From positions 173,937 through 237,936 of the forward strand of contig NW_020312011.1 of the NCBI RefSeq assembly GCF_003144115.1: a stretch of DNA of 64,000 bases, read 5' to 3'. Shown in pieces: positions 34,363-45,600 of this stretch (position 1 is its first letter; each line of letters opens with the position of its first letter). A program made the position numbers and the translations under genes. The notes beneath the pieces were generated by a model that was not told where the DNA came from, made no database searches, and was given only the letters and a program-made list of their open reading frames with translations. The DNA is from Tilletiopsis washingtonensis. Taxonomy: Eukaryota > Basidiomycota > Exobasidiomycetes > Entylomatales.

Positions 34363-36343
34363 CTATGCCCAGACGGGGTCGACGATCTCGGGGCCCTTGC
34401 CGACGCTGTGCACCTTGAAGCCAATCTTGCGCAGCAGCTTGGCGTCGACGATGCCGCGGCCGTCGAAGAGGAAGGCGGGCTTCTTCATGCCCGCGTAGAT
34501 GCTGGCCCAGTCGAGCTCCTTGAACTCGTCCCACTCCGTCGCGATGACGATGGCCTCGGCATCGACGCAGGCGGCGACTGCGGAGGGCGCAAGTGTGATT
34601 TGCTTGCGCACTGAGAGAGGCGGATTCAGTGAGAGGCAGGCGAGAAGGGCCGGGAGCCGACTCACCCTCGATGCTGTCGTCCACCACACCCGGCTCCGTC
34701 AGGTCCATCCAGATCTGCGCCTCGGGTACCTTGGGGTCGTAGATGGTCACCAGCGCGTTCTCCTGGCGGAAGTAGCGGCACAGCGAGATGGCCGCCGACT
34801 CGCGCTGCAGACGGTGTAAGGGTCAGCGCATGCAGAGAGAGCCGCAGCCTCGCAGGCGCTGCTCACCGTGTCGCCCGTGTTCTTCTTGAAGGCAAAGCCG
34901 AGCACGGCCACCTTCTTCATGGTGATGGTGTTGAAGAGCGTCTGCACGACCTTCTGGGCAAAGCGCGACTTGGACCACTCGTTCATCGTGATGACCTGCG
35001 CGCGAAAAGCATGCGTTCAGAGCGAATTTCGCAGCGCTGCGCCTCGTGGACTCACCTGACGCCAGTAGTCGGCCACCTGCGGCAGACTGAGGCTCTCGCT
35101 GAGGTAGACGAGATTGAGAATATCCTTCTGGAAGCACGAGCCGCCAAAGCCGACGCTGGCCTTGAGGAACTTGGGGCCGATGCGGCCATCGAGGCCACAT
35201 GCGTGTGCCACCTCGTCCACGTCGGCACCCGTCGCCTCGCAGATGGCGGCCATGGCATTGACGGAGGAGATGCGCTGGGCAAGGAGCGCGTTGGCCGCCT
35301 GGATGGAGCGTCAGCGACAAGGCTGCGTACATGCGCTGCGCCTGACTCACGAGCTTGCTCAGCTCCGAGCTCCACAGACCCGTCGTGTACACCTTGTGCT
35401 TCGGCACCCAGTGCTCGTACACCGCGCTGAGGCGCGCCGCCGCCTCGCGGCCCTCGTTGGTGTCGAGGCTGCCGATGAGCACGCGGTCGGGGCTCTGCAG
35501 ATCCGGGATGGCCGTGCCCTCGGCGAGGAACTCGGGGTTGGAGAGAATGTCGAAGCGCACGCCCGGCCGCGAGTTGCTCTCGAGAATCGTGCGCATCGAC
35601 GCGGCGGTGCGGCACGGCACGGTGGACTTCTCGACGATGATCTTGCTGCTCGTCGCCACGGCGGCGATGCGACGCGTCGAGGACTCGACGTAGCTGCGCG
35701 TGGCGTGTGTGAGCCGGAGCACGAGCCACACCGCTAGGAGCCGTGCCGGTGTCCGGCCCCCCTCGAGGGTCCAGCGTGCGGAGCGCACGTCTCTCGCCGC
35801 CGCGCTGTCGCCTCCACGTCGCGATGCGGGGAAGGCGGCGGCCCGCGGCGCGTCTCGCTCGCTGCCTCGTGCCTCTGGCGCCGGCGCACGTTCCCACCGC
35901 AGCGGCCCACGCGCGCGGCGCTGATGCCGCTGCGACGCGCGCGCACCGCCGCCTCGGACCCCTTTCGCTACTCACTGCAGGTCCGCGGCGAAGCCCGCGC
36001 CCACGCCGCTCTTCTTCGTCGGCGTGTTGACGCTGACGAAGACGAGGTCGGCCTCCTCGATGGCCTTGTCGATCTCCGTGCTGAAGAAGAGGTTCTTGCC
36101 GCGGCACGCCAGCACGATCTCGGCCAGGCCCGGCTCGTACACCGGCAGGCCCGACAGGCGGCCCTCGGCGTCCGGCGCACTGTTCCAGGCGGCGATGCGC
36201 ACCGGATTGACATCGACGATGGTGACGGTGATGTCGGGGCAGTTCTGGGCAATGACGGTGCACGTCGGCCCGCCGACGTAGCCGGCGCCGACGCAGCAGA
36301 TGCGCCGGATCGCCTGGGGCGCAGAGGAGATGGCCGTCGGCAT
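34363..36343 (-). CDS. UGD1: UDP-glucose 6-dehydrogenase
   Basis: Oxidises UDP-glucose to UDP-glucuronate with two NAD+, supplying glucuronate and xylose for capsule or cell-wall polysaccharides. The N-terminal Rossmann motif GAGYVGGPT, the central [10 protein letters not shown] and [11 protein letters not shown] blocks, the catalytic Cys in [12 protein letters not shown] and the C-terminal [13 protein letters not shown] block are all present. Exons: 36343-35976, 35693-35351, 35298-35056, 34995-34867, 34804-34666 and 34610-34363, giving 489 aa, a typical length. Intron 1 is unusually long (282 nt) while the others are 52-62 nt. Convergent with HFM1 (192 bp). Upstream lies an unexplained 2-kb gap. 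Confidence 0.96.
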
Positions 36344-38375
36344 GGCGAGGGGGGAGAGGAGACGAGGAAGGGAGAAGAGAGCTGTGTCGAGGCGAGCAGA
36401 GGATGAGGGTGGTGACCAGTGGGGTCCGCGTGAGGTCGAGCAGCTTTATACCTGCTCGGCGCCGCCCGTTGCTCCCAGGAGGCCGACAGCGCTTCATTCT
36501 TCGCTCTCGGAAGCGAGCGTGCGCACATGTGCCGGCAGCGAGGTTGCACACTGATGTCCTGCGGCGTCCGAGGCTGCACTTGCCCCAGGGGGCAGGGCAG
36601 GAGAGTCATCGAACGTGCGTCCGTTGGCCATGGCGCGTCTCGCGCGGCGCAGGGCGAACGTGGCCCGCCGCCCGCCGCCGCGTCGCGCGCCGCCCGCCGG
36701 CTGAGAGCAACACCTCCTGCCCCTGCCCCCTCCTGCTGCTGCGCTGGAGAGGCCGAGGCATGCTAGGAGCTGAAGTGCGGCATTTACCGATGGAGCTTCA
36801 TGCGCACATCTCGCTGCCGTCTCTTCACTTGCAGTGTGCGCGGCTCAGGCAAGAGCGCCGGGCCGCGGCGTGGGCCGGCGCACACCGCAAGCGCTGCGCC
36901 TGCTGTGCCCTGCACGCGCGGCCTGCCTCTTGCGTCCGCGCCCGAGCGGTCGTGAGGCCACAAAGACGCCGACGTCGTTGGATGGGCTGCCTCGCTCGCC
37001 TGCAGGCGGCAACTTGCAGCATGCAGCATGCGGATGCAGCGTGGAGGGAGAGCATCGAGCCAAGCAGCAAGAGCAATGCACGTATGCACGCTTTGAGAAT
37101 GGCGCAGCTCGATCGGGCTCACGACACGACGGGGCAAGCCCTCTCGGATGCTGACTTGGCCGGACGCCGAAGACAGCCTTCACAGCTGCCAAGAGAGCAG
37201 GCAGGCGGAGCTGCCGTCGTCTGGCGTGTGCAGCTTGCAGCGGCAGCCGCCAGCAGCGCAGGCGCAGCTCGCTCCTTGACACGCAGGCCAGAGGCGCCGA
37301 GCGAGGCAAATTGCAATCAACACACCTTGTTGCGCTTTACCTCGCCTTGCCTGCATGCCCGAGCGCCCGAGGGCGATGATCGGCCGGAGATATACAGCGC
37401 TGCGCCAAGGCCTGCATGCTGCGGAGCTGCAGGCTGCAGCGCTCTCTGGGGGGAGAGAGAAGAGAGGGGGAGAGGAGCTGCACGCGCCGCGGGCAAGCCA
37501 CACGATGAGGCGCTAGGGTCCTCCTGTCAGGGCATCAGGCACAGCGACAGCGTGACAGCGACGCGACGCGCGTCTCGCCTGCTGCTGCCCGCTGCGCATC
37601 GCCATGGACCAACGCAGAGGTGCTGCCTCGCCTTCACCTTCAGCCTTTGCAAGAGGCGGCACAGCGGCAGGGGCGCGACTGCGACTTGTCGTCGTGCGTC
37701 GAGCCGCATGCTGCGCACCATCGGGGCGCAAGAGCAGGCAGACTTGCGCCGCAGCTTGCACAGCGTTCATTTGCGCGCCTGCTCGCATGCGCTGACCTGT
37801 CGCGCCTCCTGCGCACCTCTCGCACCTTGCCTGATGCTGCTTCATGCTGTCTTGATTCCCCTCAAAGCTCGGCAACTGCACGCTACAAGCTCACGCTCCG
37901 CCGGCTGCGGGCACATACGGCATGCCTCCGCTGCAGCATGCAGGCTTGATTGGCAGCAGCTGCAGCGCAACATCAGCAGCTGTCAGTCACTTCGCCGATC
38001 CGGCGCAGCAGCCTGCTGCAGCGCGCGCTATGCTCGGCGCAGGCTGCTGAGCCAGCTGGGTCGCATGTGTCTCCGCGCCTGGCCTTGGCGCCGGTGAGTC
38101 GAGTGTGTCCACCGCAGCCGCAGCAGACGGCAGACATGCTCACGTCGCGTGAGCACGCCTGCCTGGCAGCTGCCTCTCTCTTCGTGCCGGCGTCTGTTGA
38201 AGCGTATTATTGAGTGGGTAAGTGCTGGCATGACATGAGAGAACGACGGGTGGGATGGGAGTTGAGCCCGAATGGGAGTCACGTGATGGGGAATGCGGGC
38301 AGAGAGAGAGAAGAGCTTTGCAGAAGGGAGAGAAACACGGGCGGTCTATGGAGAAGCAAGCAGGCAGGGACACGT
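36344..38375. other. 2.0-kb region without an assignable gene, upstream of UGD1
   Basis: Lies between the 5' end of UGD1 and the 3' end of the C1-THF synthase gene, the only place where two neighbours share a strand. A + strand frame is open from 36403 to 38097 (564 codons). It encodes an Arg/Cys/His-rich sequence with no recognisable domain and unlike the composition of the real proteins here. The DNA is rich in short GCAGC/TGCAG words. It may be a long UGD1 promoter, a non-coding RNA, or a lineage-specific gene. Confidence 0.4.
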
Positions 38376-41300
38376 CTAGAAGAGACCCTGCACCTGGCCA
38401 TTCTCATCCAGGTCGACTGCAGAACGGCCGCCTATGGTCAGCCGCAGCACAGAAGGAAGGATGCAGACGCCAAGACTCACTCTCGTAGTAGCCCGGCCGC
38501 GTGGAAAGCTGCGAGGAATGCGACGGTCAGTCGGGAGTCCGCAGAGCCGGCGGCACAGCATGCCGAGAAGCGACACTCACGCCCGGCATCGTCTGCATGG
38601 CGCCGCAGAGCGGGTACAGGACTGTCGAGAGGTGGGAGAACGTCAGCCAAGGTATGCAGAGTGGGTTGAGGAAGGCGACAGTGGACGCACAGCCAGCACC
38701 GGCCGAGAGCTTGACGGAGCGGATGGGCACGGTGAAGCCGGTCGGTGCGCCCTTGAGCGTCGGCTCGTGGCTGAGCGACAGCTGATGGGAGGGTGCACTG
38801 GTCAGCCGTCGGCTCCGTCACGCTCTGGTCTGCGGCCAACTCACGTGCGTCTTGGCCATGCAGATGGGCAGGTGTCCGTATCCCTGGCGCGTGTACGTGT
38901 CGATCTGCTTCTGTGCGGCCTCGCTGATCTCGATGCCCGCGGCGCCGTACATCTCCTTTGCGATCGTCTCGATCTTCTTCTCAATCGGCAGGGCCACGTC
39001 GTAGAGGAACTTGAAGTCGCTCTGCTTGCCCTCGAGCGTCGAGATGAGTGCCTGAGCCAGATCCACGGCACCCTCGCCGCCGCGCGCCCAGTGGTTCGCC
39101 GGCACAGCGGCATCGGCGCCCGCAGCGAGCGACTCGCGCACCACGAGGTCGAGCTCCTTCTGCGTGTCGGTGGCGAAGCGGTTCACCGCCACGACGACCT
39201 TGAGGCCGAACTTCTTGGCATTCTCAATGTGCTTCTTGAGGTTGACGCAGCCGGCCTCGAGGATCTCGAGGTTCTCCTCGAGGTACACCTCCGACAGCGG
39301 CTTGCCCGGCGACACGTCGGGGCCGCCGCCGTGCGTCTTGAGTGCACGCACCGTGGCGACCAGCACGACGGCGTCGGGCACAAGGCCAGACTCGCGACAC
39401 TTGATGTCGCAGAACTTCTCCATGCCAATGTCGGCGCCGAAGCCCGCCTCGGTGATGACGTAGCCGGCCTTGCTGTCGTCCTCGCCCTCCTCGGTGCCCG
39501 CGAGCTTCAGCGCCACGGCGTCGGCGAGGATGCTGCTGTTGCCGTGGGCAATGTTGGCAAAGGGCCCGGCGTGCACAAAGACGGGCGTGCCCTCGAGCGT
39601 CTGCATCAGGTTCGGCTTGATGGCGTCCTTCATCAGCACCGTCAGCGCGCCGCCAATGCCAATGTCGTCGGCCGTCACGGCATCGCCGGCGCGGCTCGAG
39701 GCAATGACCATGCGGCCGAGACGCTCGCGCATGTCGGCCAGGTCCTTGGAGAGCGCCAGCACGGCCATGCACTCCGACGCCACGGCAATGTCGTAGCCCG
39801 TGCGCCGCTCCTGGCCCTTCTCCGTCGCCGCCTGCCCAACAGTGATCTCGCGCAGGAAGCGATCGTTGGTGTCGGTGACGCGGTGCCACGTGATCGTGTC
39901 TGGGTCAATGTCAAGGCGCGCCCACTTGCTGCGCTCCTCCTCCGTCAGCTCCTCGGGGTCAGTCTTGTTGATGCCGAGCTTCTTCAGACGGCGCAGCATC
40001 ACGGGTGCAAAGCTGCGCTTGCCCTTCTTCTTGGGGCACAGGCGGTCGAATAGCGCGGCGTCCTTCTGCGTTGCCTCGTGGAACATGCGCGCGTCGATGG
40101 CGGCGGCCAGCAGGTTGTTGGCCGCCTGCACGGCGTGGTTGTCGCCCGTGAGATGGAGGTTGAACTCTTCCATCGGGATGACCTGCGCATAGCCGCCGCC
40201 GGCAGCGCCGCCCTTGATGCCGAACGTCGGGCCCTGCGACGGCTGGCGCACACAGGCAAACGCCGCCTTGCCGAGGTGGGCGCCGAGGGCCTGCGCCAGG
40301 CCGATCGTCGTCGTGCTCTTGCCCTCGCCGAGCGGCGTGGGCGTGATGCCGGCGACGACGACGTACTTGCCGTCGCGGCGCGAGGCCAGGCGCTGCAGGA
40401 TGCTCAGGTCCACCTTGGCCTTGACGTCGCCGTAGGGCTCCAGCTCGCGGCCCAGGATGCCCACCTCGCGCGCGACCTGCGTGATGGGGCGCGGCTTCTG
40501 CGAGCGCGCCACCTCGATGTCCGCCGGCACCTTCTCGAGGATGCTCAGCGGGTTCGGCGACGTGACGCCGCGTGCGCGCCCGTTGGCCGTCGACTTGAGC
40601 GCCGACTGCAGCACGTTCTCCATCAGCATGGCCACCGTCATGGGGCCGACGCCGCCGGGCACGGGCGTGATGGCCTTGACGACCTTGCGCGCCGCCTCAA
40701 AGTCGACGTCGCCGACGAGGCGCTGGCCGCTCTTCTTGGACGCGTCGGCAATGTAGTTGGTGCCGACGTCGATGACGATGGCATCCTTCTTGAACCACTC
40801 GCCCTTGACGAACTGCGTCTTGCCGAGGCCGGCGACGACAATGTCGGCCTCGCCGACGTGCGCGGCGACGTCCTTGGTGCGCGAGTGGCACTGCGTGACC
40901 GTGGCGTTGCGCGAGCGCAGCAGCGCCGCGACGGGGTTGCCGACGATGTCCGAGCGGCCAATAACGCAGGCGCGCAGGCCGGAGAAGTCGGACAGGCCGG
41001 CCTCCTCGAGCAGCTTGATGACGCCGGCGGGCGTGCAGGGCGCAAAGTCGGGATTGCACGCGCGGCTGTTGAGGTGGCCGATGTTGAGGGCGTGGAAGCC
41101 GTCGACGTCCTTGCTCGGCGACACGGCCTCGGTGACGCGGCGCTCGGCCTCGGCGTCGATGTGGGCGCCGAGCGGCAGCTGCACGAGGATGCCGTCGATG
41201 CTGCTGTCGTCGTTGAGGTCGCCGACGCGGTGCACAATCTCCTCCTCGCTGGTGCCGCCGGGCAGATGCAGGTGCGTGAACTTCATGCCGCACTCCTCGG

Positions 41301-41784
41301 CGGCCAGGCGCTTCATGCGGATGTACGTGACGCTGGCGCTGTCGTCGCCGACCTGCACGATGCAGAGGTGCGGCGCAAACGAGGCGTGCGTCTTGCGGCG
41401 CTCGGCGATGCGCTCAGCGACGGACGCGCGGACCTTCCTGCGAGCGCAGAAGGGGTTTAGTGTGCATAGCAGAGGCCTCTACAGGCCGGGCTCCCTGCAC
41501 GCGCCGCAGCTCACTCACTTGGCCAGCGCCGTGCCGTCGATGATGCGGGCGCCGCTGCTGCCGGCAGCATCGGCAGAGGAGGCCATCGTGGCGCGGAGGA
41601 GCGGGAGCGGAGCGGCGGCGGCTCGGGCGCGCGGGCGGCGCGGCGAGGCGGCGAGGGCGAGGGCGCGGCGCGGAGCAGCGAGCGGCGAGCGCGAGAGGAG
41701 CGATGCGGTGCGCAGTGCGCTGGAGACAGAGAGGTGCGGCTGGTGGTGGAGGGGCAGACGCAGCAGGCACGGCGAGCGGAGCAT
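38376..41784 (-). CDS. ADE3: C1-tetrahydrofolate synthase, trifunctional
   Basis: Combines methylene-THF dehydrogenase, methenyl-THF cyclohydrolase and formyl-THF synthetase, supplying one-carbon units for purines, dTMP and methionine. The N-terminal domain has [24 protein letters not shown] and [14 protein letters not shown]; the synthetase domain has [17 protein letters not shown], the ATP loop, and a C-terminal TRPGYYEIDLDENG. Exons: 41784-41519, 41437-38845, 38781-38691, 38621-38581, 38508-38481 and 38416-38376. Two in-frame starts exist. ATG 41586 gives a 953-aa cytosolic protein. ATG 41784 adds 66 residues with 11 Arg and no acidic residue, a good mitochondrial leader. The downstream ATG has the better context (A at -3, G at +4), and no other ATG lies between them. 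Divergent from the dihydroorotate dehydrogenase gene. Confidence 0.93.
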
Positions 41785-42634
41785 GCCCGGATGTCGCGCA
41801 CAAGAGGATGATGAGTGGGGTCGCGGCGGCAAGCAGGCCGGCGGCGGTGGCCGAGGCGGCGCTAAGCCGGCGCGCCGCGAAGATCTGCGCTGCCACGCGC
41901 CGCGTGAAGGCCACGGACCCAGCCTACGCGACAAAGACGGCAAGAGCAGCAGCAGCAGCTATACATGCGCTGCTCTGAGCAGCAGATCCACCATCACCGC
42001 TGCAGCGTGCCTTTCTCTGCCGCTCTGGGCGAGCTCAAGTCCGGCGTCCAGGGCTCAAGCGGCGCAAAAGGCTGGGCAGCACGTTGTTCGGCTCACGGCG
42101 CGCGCAAAGGCCGCCCGAGGCCGCTGGCGGAGTCGCGCTCGCACCCGGAACACGGTCTCGCGGACGCGAGGGACACCTTGCTTATAAGGTGGAGGCAGCA
42201 GGTGAGCTCCCGTAGAGCTCCCTGGGCAGTCACTTGGCCGCCGAACGGCAGCGCTGTAGCAATTCAGCCCTTTCGAGCTCGCTGAGAATTTTGAGTGCAA
42301 ATCGAGCTCGAGATGGCGCTGCTGGACGGCGCTGCGAGCTCGGAGGCGAAGAGGAGCGGGCGAGGCCGGCAGCCCGAGGTTGCTCGGGCGCGGCGCACGG
42401 TGACGTGGGAGCCGCCAAGCGAGGCGGAGGGGCCAGGCACGCTTCTTCTCGCCGCGCGGGCGGCGGCTGCAAAGGCAGGCCGCCTGCCTGGAGCGCAAGC
42501 GCGTGCCGGCGCCCATTGCGGCAGCCCGTCCTGCCCGTGCTTGCACCCTTCTCGAGGCTGCACAGCCTGCTGCGCCTCCTTCCCTCCTCACCACTCCCTC
42601 TCCTCTCCCTCTCCCACCCCTCCGCGTGCCCGCC
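41785..42634. promoter_or_regulatory. Divergent promoter, C1-THF synthase / DHODH
   Basis: 850 bp between a one-carbon gene and a pyrimidine gene. GC-rich, with pyrimidine-rich stretches just before the DHODH ATG. Open frames here are overlapping noise on both strands. No factor site assigned. Confidence 0.45.
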
Positions 42635-45600
42635 ATGTCGGCGCTGCGCCACGCCGCCCGCGCCCAGCAGCTCGCTGCGCTGCCTCGCGCTGCGCCTGCG
42701 TACCGTGCGCTGCACGTCTCGGCCTCGCGCCGTGCCGATGCGCCCCTCGTGCCGCCGCCGGGCTCCAGCTCCACGCCCGCGCCGCCGCCCGGCCCGCCGC
42801 CGACGCTCTCCAGCCCCACGTCGCGCCCGCTGCCGCCCACGGCCGGCGCGCCGGGGCCGCCGAAGCCCGTGCCCTCGACCTTCTCCAGCTCCAGCTCCTC
42901 CTCGTCCTCCTTCTTCGGCGGCTCCTCCAAGCCACCGCCGAACCCGCTGCGCCCCGTCGGCACGCTGCTCAAGTGGCTCCTCTACGGCACCGTCGCCACG
43001 TTTGGCGTCGCCTACTACCTCGACTCGCGCGCCGCCATCCACCGCTGGGTCGCCATCCCCGTGCTGCAGGCCACCGCCGACCCCGAGACGGCACAGAAGA
43101 TCGCCGTGCAGGGCCTCGCGAGTGGCATCATGCCGCGCGACATGGGTGTCGACGACGACGTGCTGCAGACCAAGGTGAGTGCGAGGCCAGGCCAAGATGG
43201 AAGGAGCGGACCAGGCACTCCAGAAGCTGTGGCATCAGATCATGCCAGGCTGACCTTCTCTGCCACAGCTCTTCGGCAAGACGCTCTCGAACCCCATCGG
43301 CCTGGCTGCCGGCTTTGACAAGCAGGGCGAGGCCATCGACGGCCTGCTGGGCCTCGGATTCGGCATTGTTGAGATCGGCAGCGTGACGCCCGAGCCGCAG
43401 GTGAGTGCCATTGTGCGCCTCTAGCTGTGCCAGTGACTCACCTTCCTTCCAGCCGGGCAACGACCTGCCGCGCTACTTCCGCCTCGACCAGGACCGCGCC
43501 GCGATCAACCGCTTTGGCTTCAACTCCGACGGCCACGACGCCGTGCTGGCACGCCTGCAGGCACGCATCGGCACGTGGCTGCACTCGTCGGGCGCGCTCA
43601 ATGATGTGCGCGTGCCCATCTCCTCGTCCAACGTCGCGTCCGAGGTGCTGGCGGCGAACCCGGCCGTCGGGCCGCTGCTGCTCGACGCCGCCGAGCTGCC
43701 GCGCTCGGCGCGCGCCGGCCAGTTCCTCTCGGTGAACCTCGGCAAGAACAAGACGTCGGCGGCCGACTCGGTCGACGACTACGTCAAGGGCGTGCAGAAG
43801 CTCGGCCCGTACGCCGACATGCTCGTCATCAACATCTCGTCGCCCAACACGGCCGGCCTGCGCAACCTGCAGCACAAGGAGGCACTGCAGAAGCTGCTCA
43901 AGTCTGTCGTCGACGCGCGCAACGAGCTGCCGCAGCCGCAGGCGCCGCTGCTCGTCAAGATCGCCCCGGACCTCTCCGAGGGCGAGCTCAACGACATCGC
44001 AGACGCTGCGCTCGGCGCCAAGGTCGACGGCCTCATCGTCAGCAACACGACCGTCTCGCGGCCTGCCTCGCTGCTGTCGCCGCCGCACGTCACGCAGGAG
44101 ACGGGCGGCCTCTCTGGCCCGCCCGTGAAGCCGCTGGCCATCAAGGCGCTGCAGACCATCTACAAGCGCGTCGGCGACAAGATGCCGCTGATCGGCTGCG
44201 GCGGCATCGCGTCGGGCCGTGATGCGCTCGACTTTGCCAAGGCCGGCGCCTCGGCCGTGCAGCTGTACACGTCGTTTGGCTACGAGGGTGTCGGCCACCC
44301 GCGCCGCATCAAGGACGAGCTGACGGCTGCGCTCAAGGAGGAGGGCACGACGTGGCAGCGCAGCATCGGCAAGGGCTCGCCCAACACGGAGCCGCAGCTG
44401 CCCGACGGCGAGCTGCCGCGCGCGCGTGCCGGCGATGCCAGCCAGCACTTTGACCTTGCTGTTGCCAGCGTCAAGGGTGAGATCGAGGGCCTGCGCAACG
44501 CCCTCGGCAGCCACCCGCGCGCCACGGCCGCGCCCGTCTTCCGCTCTGGCTCGGACGAGGACTCTCTGGTGGAGCGTGCCAACCGCGCACGCGGCACCGA
44601 GGCGCCCTCGCGCAGCGGCAAGACGGCGCCGCAGGCGCCCGTCGCGGGCGACGACGGCCTCACGCGCGGCGAGCAGCTCGAGCGCGAGCTGCAGCGCGCC
44701 CTGTACGACCCGGCGCGCCACGCCGGCGTGCCTGCGCCCGAGGAGGTTTCGGGCCGGGGCGCGCCCGTGGAGCCGCGAGGCGCCACGCGTGCAGCTGCCA
44801 AGGATGAGCACGCCTCGGAGCAGTCCTCCAAGGGCCGCTCCAGCTGGTTCGGCGGCAGCTCCAAGAAGGAGTCGTCGCGCAGCGCCGAGGACCGCCTCGA
44901 GGATGTCACTAGCCGCGCGCAGAGCGCTGGTCGCGATGCCTACGACTCGGCGGCTAGCGCGGGTCGCCGCGCTGAGGACAAGGCCGAGTCTGCTGGTCGT
45001 CGCGCTGGCGACAAGGCAGCCTCCGCCGGCCGCAGCGCCCGCGACTCGGTCTACTCTGCCGAGGAGCGCGTTGAGGAGGGCGCTCGCTCGGCTGGTCGCT
45101 CTGCCCGCGACGCTGGCCGCAGTGCCAAGGACAGCCTCTACTCTGCCGAGCAGCGCGCCGAGGACGCTGCGTCCTCTGCTGGCCGCAGCGCCAAGGAGTC
45201 TGCGCAGCATGCTGGCGAGCGTGTCGAGAGCGGAGCGCGCTCGGCGGCGCGTGGCGCAAGAGACGCTGCAAACTCTGCGGAGGAGAGCATCGAGAGCGGC
45301 GCTCGCTCTGCTGCTCGCAGTGCCCGCGATGCGGGCCGCCGCGTCGAGCAGGAGGCTTACTCGGCTGGCCGTCGTGCCTCGGATGCCGCCTCCTCCGCCG
45401 CGCGTTCGGCACAGGACACGGCCTCCGACGCTGCTGAGCGCGTCAAGGACACGGCCTCATCGACTGGCGAGCGTCTGCAGAGCGGTCTGGCGTCGCTCGC
45501 CCAGGGCTCTCGCGACGCCGGCCGCCGCGTCGAGGAGGAGACGTACAATGCCGGGCGCCGCGCCTCGGACGCTGCCTCGTCCGCCGCTCGCTCTACGCAG

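Noticed and set aside
36403-38097. 564-codon + strand frame as a gene
   Set aside because: Arg/Cys/His-rich composition with no domain. Open frames of similar length occur in other non-coding stretches here, so it is reported only as a question.
38434-41460. Two long + strand open frames (539 and 460 codons)
   Set aside because: Antisense to the C1-THF synthase exon, whose minus-strand motifs are unmistakable.
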